From Onchocerca volvulus (Eukaryota; Nematoda; Chromadorea; Rhabditida; Onchocercidae): DNA of 64,000 nucleotides. A program made the translations under genes and the position numbers. Location: the NCBI GenBank assembly GCA_000499405.2, contig HG738138.1, forward strand, positions 20,623,753 through 20,687,752. The letters are read 5' to 3'. Positions within the stretch are counted from its first letter, which is position 1, and each line of letters begins with the position of its first letter. The notes under the pieces were generated by a model. It was given only the letters and a program-made list of their open reading frames with translations. It searched no databases and was not told the origin of the DNA. Below, in pieces: positions 46,969 through 59,595 of the stretch.

Positions 46969-49900
46969 ATGGCTAGCGAATCGGAAGAGACCGAAGTGAA
47001 TGAAGAGATCGTGGCCACACATGGAGAGGTTATTGTTTGCCTTTATTAGACTTCAGTAGGATGAAGGCATTAATTTCATTTGAAACAAAGGTTTTGTTTC
47101 ATAATTTCTAAAAAGATCTTTATATTTGTACGTGAAAATATGGCCTAAAATATGAAATGATCTTTTCCTCCTTCATACTTTTGATTCATTTATGCTTATC
47201 TCTTCGTAGTCTGCATATATTTTGTTCGTTATTATTCATGTCTTCACTCTTACTAGTTTTCTTCGGAAATTTCACTGTTGATTTTAAATATTTCGATAAA
47301 ATTCTTTTTCTCTTTCATCCTTTCTTAATCCAAAGTATATTTTTCATCTCTTTTTGAATTTATGACATTTAGTTGTTGAAATTTACTTCGGCTGCGCTGA
47401 AATATGCTGGCAAAAATGGGAAGAAATTGAAAAACTACAATAAATATGCAGGAATCGGTGAAAAATATCATTTACGTTTTAAAATGATCAGATGTAATCA
47501 AGCGCTTGTAAAGACAATACTGCATAGCTATGGATTTGAACAGGTTCAAAAATTTTTTGGAAGTGGAACTCAAAAAAACAATTTATTCGTATTTTTCTCA
47601 TAAAATTTGTTCATTCAATTAGTTATTTGTCAACTATCATTATACGAAACCATTCATAATCTCAAGTTGCAGTGTTCTTCAAGAAATTCGCATTGCAATA
47701 TCATCTGGACCAGTTCCCATTTGAAACCGCATGTTTTGCGCGCTATGAATTCATGGTATAATATTTTTTAAAAATTATGTTTATTTCTTGCTTTAAATAC
47801 TCTCTATAAATCATTTCAATTCGAACTTGTCGAAACAAGTCAAATTATTGTCTTCAAATTTCACGCATTTGTATTTCAGTACCTTGTTTTGGTTATAAAC
47901 TTCATTAAAAATATCGAATATTTTGGAAAAAATTGGTATAGTTTGAGATCCAAGATTTTTTTGATAGTTTACTGCGCCATGATATGCATTTCAGAATAAA
48001 AATTACTTCTCTTCTTTGTAAGATCAGAGATTATAGAGAAGTAAAGCTGACTGTTCATGTTTGTTTGTTATTAGAAAGTAGAACTCTGTCATGTTTACTA
48101 CTATTTGTAACGTACTTTTATTATTCGAAAAACTAATTTATTAAAAGTTATCCATTCGTGTGTTTGTTCAATTTGCTTTCCAAAATGTGATTGTTAGAAT
48201 TAGTATAATAACAGCACTTCGGAGCTCAAAATTTGCAGTGTGTGGCATTTGAAAATCCTACTTCTGTAAAATCTCTTCTATAAAGAAGAGCTCAATGTTA
48301 ATTAGTTTTAGAGTTATATTAACTCAGGAGATCTGAGTGATGGTTTGGTTGTAACTATTATGAATAAAAATTTACTTTGGGAAATACATTGAGTAATTTA
48401 AACACTTTATCTATCCTGCCTTTTGCAGGCAACGTGTGAATCATTTTCCAAGAAGTTTTTTGCTGACAAGGAAGGATAAATTATACGAATGTCTGGGACG
48501 ATCTCAGATCTTATTCGGAGATTCTTACAATATTGTGCGTTCAATTTGTTTTATTTTTTCTTAGAATTCAATTATTTGTTTGAACTAGTACTTTGTTTGT
48601 GCAAATGTACAAAACTTATTAAATGGAGTTTTGCTGGTAATTTTTCTTCTCTAATCATTTTACTCAAGTTGATTTTCGTATATTTGAAGATCGCATTACT
48701 AAATTACTTGATTTCATTTCAGATTCCGGAATTTTTCGTTACTCCTAAGGATTATCAAAAATTTGTTGATCATTTCAATGCGCAGTCGCACGGTCTCAAA
48801 CCTTTCATCGTAAAACCGGTTGCTTCATCTCGTGGGAACGGCATTTTTATTATACAAAGCGTATGTTTTACATCGTTTGAATTTATACTTATTTTACTTT
48901 TTTGTAAGCTCAAAAAATTGTCAGAAATTTTTGAATATTTGAATACCTCCATTTATTGCTACACAATATTATGCTAAGTGTAGCTACGAAAGGTTGTTGC
49001 ATTAAAGGACTTATTTTTCCAAATAATTAGAAATTATTTTTTAGTTATTCCTAATTAAGAAGTATTGTTTTCGTTTTTCTCATTTTTTTAGCCTGGAGAC
49101 ATACCACTTGGATCTCCATTGTTAGTTTCACGTTATATCGAAAATCCATATTTACTTAACGGACACAAGTTTGATTTAAGGTTTGTTATTTTGCATTAAT
49201 TACTGATTTTCATGCTTGTCGTATAAACTGTAAGACATTAATAATATCTTCCACATTACTCAATGCTGAATATTGCCATTCACAAGTTTTCTGTACAAGA
49301 CTTCCAATATGAGTTATTTAATACATTTTCTTAGTTGAAATATCACTGGATGGATCACTTTTCTTGCTGATCATTATACGAAATGTATGTTTTCTCGTTT
49401 GAAAGTTCAAGGAATTTGTTTCATTTCCGAATGTTTTGGGTTGCTATTTCTGCATCACGACTAGTTGTTAGCGTCGAATTCTATGGGAAAAGGGTGTATA
49501 ATACATAAAAATTAAACTTCAGTTTCAATAAGCGCTGCAGGACAAGAAATTCCTTCATATATTTTTTAATCCATATATTCATCTGTTTTTGCACAAATGC
49601 TGATTCCGAATTAAAAAAAAATTAAACTCCGATTCCAGATCATTTTTGAAATTTGTAGCTTCAGATGTTGTCAAATCAAAAAATTGATTCTAAAATGGAG
49701 AACAGTTTTCAAAAAAATGATTCCAATGCATTCTGTCATCATTTTTTATATATTGATCAGGAATTGTGAAAATTTTTCTGGAAATGTTTAGAATTAGAAA
49801 TATGTAGCAGTTTCAAGATTGCACCTGATGATAAATTCAAATCCATAGTTCTTAATTTTCTTTCAGATTATATGTATTAGTTACGTCATTTTATCCATTA

Positions 49901-51901
49901 ATTGCTTACATATACAGTGAAGGACTTGCACGGTTTGCGTCGGAAAAATACTCTAGCAGTGCAAAAAGCTATGAGCAACATTTCTCGCACCTTACTAACT
50001 ATTCGCTTAACAAAAACAATGGAAAATTCATCAGGTGAATACAAAACATATTTCAAATTTTCGAATTCATACATAAATTTTTGAAAACCAAGACTGAAGA
50101 CTTTCAGGAATGAAAGTGCTGATACCGAAGATAGTGGTCACAAGTGGACATTAGGTGCCCTACTTCGGAAATTGCAGAGTAGCGGGATAGATACACATTG
50201 TAAGTTTTTCTTTTCCTTGTAATTCATGATTAAAGGAAATGCGATGTTGAATAGTTGTTAATAAGGTGAGCCGGCAGTCACTAAATTAGGGCAAAAAAAT
50301 ATGTGCTGCTCTATGATTTCGCAAAGTGTAATTGTTGAAGTGAAGTTCTGAAAAAAGATCTGTAGCATCAGTATCTTTACGTTCCATGAAAATTGCAAGA
50401 CGTGTTGGTTCGAATAAAGTTTGAGTATGATAAAAATTAAGAATGGAAATGGATGTTGTAGTGTTGATGGTACGTGTGGAAGATGTCGTATTGAAAGCCT
50501 TATTCTCTGTACAGGGCCAAATCGCGGCAGCTAGTATGAACATCGTTGCACATTCCAAATGTTGCTTTGAATTGTTTGGCTTCGATATACTGATTGATAC
50601 TGGCCTTAAACCATGGCTTTTAGAGGTGAATCTATCGCCCAGTCTAAGTTGGTTGGTTACTGCCAATTTTATGAGTAGTCTTCCTTTTTCTCCTATTGTG
50701 TTTCATTTCCACTGAGATGAATTCATTTTATCAATATAACTGACAGAATCTGAATTCGATCAAACTTAAAACGTTTAAAATATAGTAGCTTGATATCATT
50801 TGATTTTGATCTTGACGCAAGTTCGTTTTTTGCCTATATTTGCATAGAAGTTGAGTACTGAAGTTCGTCAAGTTATGAACCATGAAAAAACGCTTCTGAG
50901 AGATGTTCGGATTGGAAATCAGCAGTAAAGATTTAATAAGAATTACGAGATGCTTTGCATGCTTATATTTATGCATATTGTTTCTCTTCGTGCTAACTTC
51001 CTGTTCTTTACAGCGATACTCCTCTAGACCTGCAGCTGAAGTCATCCTTAGTTTGTAATGTTCTTACGCTTGCTGCTGTACCGCTTGTTCCTCAGAAATA
51101 CATAGAAGGCCGATTTCCCGCTTCCTGTAGTACGTTCATGTTTCCCTTTCCACAGGCAAAATTATTTGAAACTAATGGTTCTTAATTGTAGTCATTTTAA
51201 ATTTCTCACAGTTGTATCAAAGAGAAATTTTCTTCATCAACATTGATTCGGATAGTCTCACAAAGTAATCTGCAAATATTGACATTTCTTTCAGCTTCTT
51301 TTTCTGCTTCAAATAGAAGGAGACATGTACCAAAAGATACAGCATTGCTCATTGCCCAACGTTTAAAGGTTAATTTCTTTCTTTTCCTTTCTGCCTGCTT
51401 GTTATTGTTTTATCAATACTTTTGTAATCTGATTAATGCTTAAATGGTTTCGCATAGAAATTTGCCACAAATCTAATATTTGTGCAAATTTAAATGGAGA
51501 TAATCATTTTCATTAAGAGCGATTTGTCACATTTTTATTCTCATGAAAATTTTTAGAAGTCAATTCGATGTCTCTCACCCTCCTTCAGTCCAACCAAAAT
51601 TTACATGAACAGCAAAGAACGTGCTCGAAATAATTTGGAAAGATGGAAAATGGAATTTGATCGTTTGGGTGCCTTTGTTCCACTATTTCCCCGTGAAAAT
51701 TCATTCTATCTTTATAGGTTCTCTTTCTGAAATAGTCATCATGCCTGAAGTCATCTTCAGTCTTGTTATTTTATCACTGTTTATAGTAAGAATTATTCAG
51801 TGAAAGGCATTGTGGTTTTTCTAATCCTTGACTCTGGATACAACTGTCAGGGGCAATATATTTTCCGGTTCTTCCGGCGACTGAAGGGTTCAATTTTTTC
51901 A

Positions 51902-51932
<31 letters not shown>

Positions 51933-53307
51933 GAGTCTGTAATATTCATAGCTTATATAATATGCGTAATGACGGAGATATGAAGCAGACATAACGTTTC
52001 ATCAAGCACAATCAATGCCGCTGATCGTTTGGAGCTGATTCTCTTGAAAAATTAATTAAAAATAGATTTGCATAGAAAAAGAATCAATTTTTTAACATGT
52101 TAAGTATTTCAGTTATTTGATGGAAGATTATGATATCGTCAATTGGGATGCACGTTTGTTTAAAGATATCTACGGCGATGGATTTTCACATCCTTTTAGT
52201 GAAAAAACAATTAAATTGGTACAGAAGGAATTGATGGATTGCGAAAATGTTAGTTTTCTGTTTTAAAGCAACACTTCTGAATACTTTGTTTTTCCTTTTA
52301 TTACTTAAACTGTGTTTCGGCTTTATATTTCCAAGTTTGCAAAATAAGAAACATTGAGACCTAAGTCAGCCCGCATGCCATCACTTCTACATTTTTATAT
52401 ATTGATTGATTTGTACTTTAAAATTAGTGTTTAGTAGAAATTCAAAATTTAGTTATAAAAGAAAATTTAGATCAAGTTAAAAATCAAAATTGAAATAAAT
52501 TTGTTAGATCGCGGAAACAGCTTCTTTATCCGAATCGGTACGCAAAGCTCTAACACCGTCATTAAATATGGTCAGAAAGTATATGTCAAGAATGACTAAG
52601 CCGGGTATAAGATATGCAAGTAAGTCTGCGGATCGTTTTTATCCAAACCTTTGTGTTATTGTTTGCTGTATTTTGCTTTGTGCTAATTTTAAAATGGCTA
52701 AATGATAGAGGACCTTCGTTTTAACTTATCAAATATGTTGATTCTCTAAAATTTAGTTTGCATCTTTTCTCCGAAATTTCTAGATAAGTTGCCAAAGCTT
52801 CGGCCAGAATTGCGTAAGAGATCCGATAGCTTTGAAAAAACGGAATCTAAATTACGACCACTGGTAGCTAATTATGATGACGTCGTTTATGCAACAAGCC
52901 TCCAAATTGATCATGCTGCCTTTGAAAGGTATAAATAAACCTTATAAAATCTCCTGTAGATTTAGTTCATGCAACTTTTCAAGAATGAGGAAAAAAATCA
53001 TTTGGAATAATTGACAATGTAAATTTCAGGGCACTTGATGATGAGACAAATCCAAAAATCCCATTAGCTGAAATGCCTAAAATTACTGTCTTCAAAATAC
53101 CGAATGATTCGCTATCAGAAATCAAAGCAAGGTCTGTTTTCTCCATATATTTTCAGCAGTTCTTTTTCAAATATTTTTATGCAAGTTTATTTGAATCTTA
53201 AAATTACTCAAATAATATAGATATTCCTTATTTCCAGGCAGAATCTTTACTCTGAGCCCGATGAAAATGCTGAGCCGATGCTTGCCACACTCCTAACTCC
53301 TTCGTGA
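46969..53307 (+). CDS. ttll-5: tubulin tyrosine ligase-like polyglutamylase (TTLL5-type), 17 exons
   Basis: Adds glutamate chains to tubulin tails, tuning microtubules of cilia and neurons. Exons: 46969-47028, 47373-47543, 47673-47755, 48429-48534, 48723-48860, 49092-49180, 49867-50034, 50108-50199, 50462-50651, 51014-51129, 51295-51368, 51557-51717, 52113-52248, 52508-52619, 52784-52928, 53030-53131, 53238-53307; 670 aa, in phase. The TTL core spans about 30-420: [37 protein letters not shown]-grasp [13 protein letters not shown] (K171), [20 protein letters not shown], the LYVLVTSF strand, [15 protein letters not shown], and [20 protein letters not shown] followed by VNLSPSLS, whose E357/N359 bind metal. 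The tail has a helical [19 protein letters not shown] segment typical of TTLL4/5 cores, then a less conserved end. It looks catalytically intact. The assignment to TTLL5 rather than TTLL4 is tentative. AATAAA lies at 54194. Confidence 0.93.
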
Positions 53308-54970
53308 TTGATTGATGCATTCAAACTATTCGTAACCTTGTAGTATTCTGATATTCTAATATTTTTTACTCCGGTTAAGTAGATATTTTAATCGAAATTG
53401 TTACGTTCCAAAAACTTTTTAATTCAATTTCATGACTAATGTGAGTAACCTCAAAAAAAAAAAAAAAAAGAAGTCTTATGCACATTTTTATGACTACTTA
53501 TTCATAATCAGTTGAAATTAGGACGGCTTTATTGAAATTTATCATTAGTAAGATTCATTCCACAAATCCAACTATCATCTTACCATGCATCCTATTCTAA
53601 ATTTTTATCTTATTCAAGTTTATGGTCAATGTTCCAATCAGTATGACCAGTACTTCTCGAAATCCCGCTTTAGTATTTTAATTTTAACTATTCATAGTGG
53701 TAATAATGTATCGCAATGAGAAGCATAACTTTCTAAGGAAGATCCAATTTCCAGTCAACAAAATGACCTATCAGATTTGGAAAAAACAATCCTGTTCACA
53801 TGGTCCCAAGCACAGAGAGTGACTACATTTTCAGGCCTTATTTTGCACAATTAGGATGTTGGAATATATTAGTGCAGGTTACATTTTAAAATTGATAATT
53901 AAATGACAAATTAGAAATCCTATTTAAGGTTCTAGGATTTGTTTTTTTTTTTTTTTTTTTGGTTCTTTCAAGTCCAATATTGTGAGCAAAATCACAATAA
54001 GTGAGGATATCAGGAACGTCATATCTGATCAGAACAACTCAGACACATATTTCGCTTTTTAATATGTCTTATTGTATTTTCTATTTTTCCTGTTTTCGTT
54101 CATGCGATACTGTTCTTATGTATATCGAATTTTAGTATTTTTCTTCTATTTCTATTTTAAACATATTTATTTGCGGGTAGAATGTAACAATGAAATAAAG
54201 TGGTAACATTAACATACTGACATCAATTCGCTTTCTTCAATTGCAATTATTTTGATTTTAATTGTTGCTTTTCACTTAATTATTTTTGTCAGCTCTTTTC
54301 TGTTAATCTTGGTAGGTTAAATGAAATTACCTGTTCAGGAGGAAATTTTAATAAATCTTTTAGGAAAACCACGTGACCTTCATTACTGAATTTGCATATT
54401 GATAAATCTTTGGGGTATTAAGCTTTAGTTAACGCTAGCAACATTCATTTTGTCCATCAATTGCTATCTTGTAATTATTCAGGTTTTTTCCGTGACTAAT
54501 TACAGATTCATAACCATCGCAAAGCAATAAATGCTAAAAAAAGAAAAAAAAAACGAAATTTGCCAATATTAACCAAAAGCAAACAAAAGGAAAAAGAACA
54601 GAGAAAGTAACAAAGGAAATGTTTGCTATGGGACATCACCATCTTACCAGCACTGAATAATATTATCCACCTCTCAGTAATAAAGTTCAAAAATGGAATT
54701 TAATTTGAATAGGGAAGAGCAAGAGCAATAACTGAAACTCACTGATTTGGTTATCATAACTTCCAACTAAACTCCACTTCACATGAATATGATTTGTTGC
54801 AGCGTGATGAAAGCATCGACGATAGACAGCGAATCATATCACAATTCTTCTGTTTGCAGCATAATTTTATAAACTTTCACAAAAAAGCATTTTCATCCCA
54901 TAAGATCACAGGGTTACGAGTACTAAAAATTTGGATTGCATAATTAGCATCCTCTTTCCTTGCCAGCAAA
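53308..54970. other. intergenic between TTLL and the HSP90 promoter
   Basis: Contains the TTLL 3' UTR (candidate AATAAA at 54194-54199), A- and T-runs (53453-53469, 53942-53960) and no recognised gene. The last few hundred bases lead into the heat-shock promoter. Confidence 0.5.
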
Positions 54971-54991
54971 ATGTTCCCGACAACTGAAGCA

Positions 54992-55269
54992 TTCCCGAAT
55001 ATCGCGGGAACCCCTTCCCCCGAAAGAAAATCAGTCGATACCTCTGGAACAACTCCAAACATCCCTAATATAGCCCAGTGGAACTTTCCAGAATGTCTCA
55101 ATCTCCTCGCTATTCCCGAACAAAATCCTACGTCCTTTGCAGAATGTTCTAGAACATTCCACAGCCTTCTAACCTCAACCAAATATTGCCCCTCTCGCTC
55201 ATTGGTTGTCACCGCTACAAGCCCCGCCCACCAGTGATTCTAGAACATTCCTAAAGCCAGGAGATATAA
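54992..55269 (+). promoter_or_regulatory. HSP90 promoter: clustered heat-shock elements, CCAAT, GC box, TATA
   Basis: The alternating NGAAN/NTTCN pattern of heat-shock elements occurs repeatedly. GAACTTTCCAGAA (55081-55093) has three units. GAATGTTCTAGAACATTC (55142-55159) has four perfect units. TTCTAGAACATTC (55238-55250) has three. Two-unit TTCCCGAA sites lie at 54992-54999 and 55113-55120. An inverted CCAAT (ATTGG, 55200-55204), a GC box (CCCCGCCC, 55222-55229) and a TATA-like GATATAA (55263-55269) follow in the usual order. Transcription probably starts near 55290-55300. HSF-1 binding would make the gene heat-inducible on top of basal expression. Confidence 0.85.
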
Positions 55270-55631
55270 GGGGGTCGCACTATCCCCTAGGAAGCAGTGG
55301 TGGTACTGGTGGTTGGAGGTGGTTGTTTGCGACGAGGGCTGGGTGTTGGGAGTTGAGGTCTGCTTGGGTTATCGTGGTTATCCCTACTTTGGCGTATCTG
55401 TTGCTATTGTTACTCAACTGTCCATGTTGTTGCGTTACTGTCCCTACTGTTGCGCGATGTGTGACAGACTGTATGTGTTGGCCAGATTAAGGGGGCATTC
55501 GTGCAAGAGTTATTTAGTCGTGAGATGAAGGTGTGATATAAACGAAGATCCTTCATATGCAGCTCTAACTTCAAGTTTTAGCTTTCGTGTGCAGAATCAT
55601 TCTCGACAATCTCTAAAGAACAGCAGCAACA
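55270..55631 (+). other. HSP90 5' leader region
   Basis: GC-richer sequence between TATA and ATG. TAGCTTTCGTGTGCAG ends at 55594, 37 nt before the ATG, and may be a 3' splice site for a leader intron or a spliced leader. The open frames here (for example GGTGGWRWLFATRAG) do not resemble any protein. Confidence 0.55.
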
Positions 55632-58600
55632 ATGTCGGATGAAATGAACGGTGAAACTTTCGCGTTTCAGGCAGAAATTGCCCAACTGATGAGTCTTATC
55701 ATCAACACATTTTACAGGTGTGTAGTTCTTTTTGCTGTTGATAAGAAAGATTTAGCATAACAACTGTATTGTACGAGTATGCATTGGACTCAGAATTTTA
55801 CACTGTCGTTTTCAGTAATAAGGAGATCTTTCTGCGTGAATTGATTTCAAACTCTTCCGATGCGCTTGACAAGATCCGGTATCAAGCGCTTACTGAACCA
55901 GCCGAATTGGAGACTGGAAAAGAGTTATATATCAAGATTACACCTAATAAAGTACTTTTTTGTTCTGCGATATCTGACTTGCATTATTTATGTCTTATTA
56001 CTTGTTTATATATTAAGGCACAAGTGTATTTCAGAAGTTAACCGTACTGGATCTAATGTATCTGTTGTTAAAATTAATGTTATAACTAGATTCTTACAGG
56101 CTGATAAGACACTGACAATCATGGACACTGGGATTGGTATGACTAAAGCAGATTTGGTTAATAATTTGGGTACAATCGCCAAATCTGGCACTAAGGCGTT
56201 CATGGAAGCTCTTCAGGTATGCTATCTTGTAGAGTTTTGACCCTGTATATTCAAGTCTCAAGTGTTGCAGAGATATTCCTCATGTTTCACTGTATTCTTT
56301 TAGGCAGGTGCTGATATCTCCATGATTGGTCAGTTTGGTGTTGGCTTCTACTCCGCATTTTTGGTCGCAGATAAAGTTGTTGTAGCTTCCAAGCACAATG
56401 ATGATGACTGTTATCAATGGGAATCATCCGCCGGAGGTAATATAACTGTCAAATATCGAAGTAACGCATAGTCTTATTAATTCGCTACTGCATACGACCA
56501 GTCATTTAAGTATTATAAAAACGCATTTGCAGGTTCATTTATCATTCGGCAGGTGAACGATCCGGAGCTTACACGTGGGACCAAAATCACCCTGTATATT
56601 AAGGAGGATCAGACGGATTATCTTGAGGAACGTCGCATTAAAGAAATTGTAAAGAAGCATTCACAATTTATCGGATATCCAATTAAGCTTACTGTAGAGA
56701 AAGAGCGTGACAAAGAAGTTTCTGATGATGAAGCGGAAGACGAAAAGAAAGATGAGAGCAAGGAAAAGCAAGAAGGTGAAATTGAAGATGTTGGAGAAGA
56801 TGAAGATGAAGATAAGAAGGAGAAAGACAAGAAGAAGAAGAAGAAGATCAAGGAGAAGTACCACGAAGATGAAGAATTGAACAAGGTAGATTGATGTGTA
56901 CTGTGATTAAAAAAAACAAATGTATATGCTTGGTTGAATTATTTTAAAAGTTTTCTCGTTTAGACAAAACCTATTTGGACTCGGAATCCAGATGATATAA
57001 GTAACGAGGAGTATGCGGAATTCTACAAGTCATTATCGAATGATTGGGAAGATCATCTTGCAGTCAAGCATTTCTCTGTTGAAGGGCAACTTGAATTTCG
57101 CGCTTTGTTGTTCGTACCACAGCGTGCTCCATTTGATTTGTTCGAGAATAAGAAGACGAAAAATGCTATTAAGGTTTGTTTGTTAGATTTTCTGTAATCT
57201 TAGCGAAATCGAAGTTTTTACAAAATTTCATTTGGTTATTTCGGTTGTTTTATGTCTCCTCTTTTTTAGCTCTACGTTCGCCGAGTATTCATCATGGAAA
57301 ATTGTGACGAGTTGATGCCGGAATATTTGAATTTCATCAAAGGCGTTGTTGATAGCGAAGATTTGCCGCTGAACATTTCTCGTGAAATGTTGCAACAGTC
57401 CAAGATACTGAAAGTAATCCGTAAGAATCTTGTCAAGAAATGCCTTGAGCTATTCGACGAAATCGCAGAAGACAAAGACAATTTCAAGAAGTTCTACGAG
57501 CAGTTTTCGAAGAATATAAAGGTGTGTTTCATAACTTGAATGGTGTGTTTGATACTCAGCATAGTTTTATTCCTGCTTATGTATGATTAATTGCAGCTTG
57601 GTATCCATGAAGATTCGACGAATCGTAAAAAGCTTTCGGAATTCTTACGATTTTATACATCAGCATCTAGCGAAGAGATGACTTCTCTAAAAGATTATGT
57701 CAGTCGTATGAAGGAGAACCAGAAGCAGATCTATTTTATCACTGGCGAATCCAGAGAAGCTGTCGCTAGCTCTGCATTTGTGGAACGTGTAAAGAGGCGC
57801 GGTTTCGAGGTTTGTTATCCGTCCAATTGAAGATTTATACCAACCTTAATTGTTTTTCACAATACTCATAATGATTTTTACAGGTAGTTTACATGACTGA
57901 TCCGATAGATGAATACTGCGTACAACAACTGAAAGAATATGATGGGAAGAAATTGGTTTCAGTCACGAAAGAGGGCCTTGAACTTCCTGAAAGTGAGGAG
58001 GAAAAGAAGAAGTTCGAGGAAGACAAAGTTAAATTTGAGAACTTGTGCAAAGTCATGAAGGATATTTTGGAGAAAAAGGTACATGATGAGGGATTTGCAA
58101 ATTACCTAGTCCTGTGATGAGCATGTACTCAAAGATTGTCACATTTAGGACACAAAAATATAGAAATAAAAAGGATCAGTGGTTTTTTTTGGATTTTCTT
58201 GTCTCCTAAGGAACTAAACATTTTGTTAATGTATTTGTAACATGGATGTCTAGCTTATAATTGAGAATCGTAACGGATTCTTCATCGGGCATTCTTTATA
58301 TCTTGAGAATATCTATAGGTTGAGAAAGTTGCTGTATCCAATCGATTGGTCTCATCCCCGTGTTGCATCGTTACGTCGGAATATGGCTGGTCTGCTAATA
58401 TGGAGAGAATCATGAAAGCGCAGGCATTGCGGGATTCTTCAACAATGGGATATATGGCTGCCAAAAAACATCTTGAAATCAATCCTGATCATTCTGTTGT
58501 AAAGTATGTATGACTGGATTTATGAGCCTAATTTTCTTTTTTTTTTTTCTTTTTTTTTTGAATGACGTATCTTCTGTGTGCTTTCAGGGCATTGCGAGAG

Positions 58601-58971
58601 CGTGTCGAGGCAGACAAAAACGATAAGACTGTAAAAGATTTAGTCGTTTTGTTGTTTGAGACTGCCCTACTTTCTTCTGGCTTCTCGCTTGAAGATCCGC
58701 AGCTGCATGCATCGAGGATTTATCGCATGATTAAGGTAATGTTTCCACCAAATACTTTTTTTTAAGGAGAAGGGTCAGGAACTGGTTGAAAAGATAGGAC
58801 TCTTTATTTGAGATTGATTAAAATTGTGCAACTTATTTGCAGCTTGGACTTGATATTACGGAAGATGAAGAAGAAGAAGTAGTTGCATCCGTATCTGGTG
58901 AGAAGGATGAATGCGTGCCGAACTTAGTTGGTGCAGAGGAAGATGCATCAAGGATGGAAGAAGTTGATTAA
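55632..58971 (+). CDS. hsp90: cytosolic heat shock protein 90, 12 exons
   Basis: An ATP-dependent chaperone that folds kinases and receptors (DAF-21 in C. elegans). Exons: 55632-55717, 55816-55951, 56100-56216, 56304-56436, 56533-56885, 56964-57173, 57270-57521, 57597-57809, 57884-58078, 58319-58503, 58588-58735, 58843-58971; 718 aa, in phase. The N-terminal ATPase has [20 protein letters not shown], catalytic E37 and N41 in [16 protein letters not shown]83 in MDTGIGMTK, and [18 protein letters not shown] highly charged Lys/Glu/Asp linker (about 210-285) follows. The middle domain includes [19 protein letters not shown], with the ATP-contacting arginine R383. The C-terminal dimer domain includes [20 protein letters not shown], and the protein ends in MEEVD, the TPR cochaperone site. 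Nothing is missing. AATAAA lies at 59057-59062. The family is essential in filariae, where, unlike C. elegans, it is reported to bind geldanamycin. Confidence 0.98.
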
Positions 58972-59584
58972 TTGGTGAATAAGTTTTGATAGCGTTACCC
59001 ACGGTCCCCAGAAATTTGGATTTTGGATTGTAGGATAAAATTAAAATTGCTCATGCAATAAATCTTCGTTTGTTGTCGAACTTTTGGGGTTTTATTGATC
59101 TCGTGTTGAATTATTCGCCCAATTTTCTATATTATGGAAGCGAAATTGTTTAAATGTACGTTAGTATGCTGCAGTTTCTGTAACCAGTCAATGATAGTTT
59201 TTTTTTTGATGATGTTCTTTTTGTTGATGTTTCTGTGTTTCAATAAATTCTCGTTCTATCGAAACAGTGTTCGAGTTACCAATTTATTTTGGAACAGGCT
59301 GTCATACCGTGCTACAAGAGCTATGCAGGTTATGTCGTGTCGAAATTTACATCAGTAAAAAGTGATGTTGAGGTGCACTTGTACTTAGAAATTGAAGTAG
59401 CAGTAAGAGTTTTTTTGGATTTTATCTTTATCATTTATGTGCTGGATGTTGAATATGAGGCTCTTTGGAATTATAGTTGGGCACTCGAAGTTGCTTAGTC
59501 AGGTACGATTTACAATTCATTTTATTTTCGTGGTTGTGATGACTGACACATTTTGTCTATCTATTGTAGAATTTTACATTTGTA
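58972..59584. other. HSP90 3' region and short intergenic space
   Basis: Poly(A) signal AATAAA for HSP90 at 59057-59062; the rest is T-rich. Open frames here (59134-59498) lack recognisable features. At about 600 bp the distance to the next gene on the same strand would permit an operon, but nothing proves one. Confidence 0.5.
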
Positions 59585-59585
59585 G
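59584..59585 (+). promoter_or_regulatory. putative SL trans-splice acceptor for the isochorismatase-domain gene
   Basis: TTTTACATTTGTAG precedes a 10-nt leader and ATG. It fits the nematode 3' splice consensus. Confidence 0.5.
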
Positions 59586-59595
59586 GGGAAGAGAA

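Noticed and set aside
55206..55528. Overlapping plus-strand open frames before the HSP90 start
   Set aside because: GC-richer leader sequence without conserved protein features; it lies between TATA and the true ATG.
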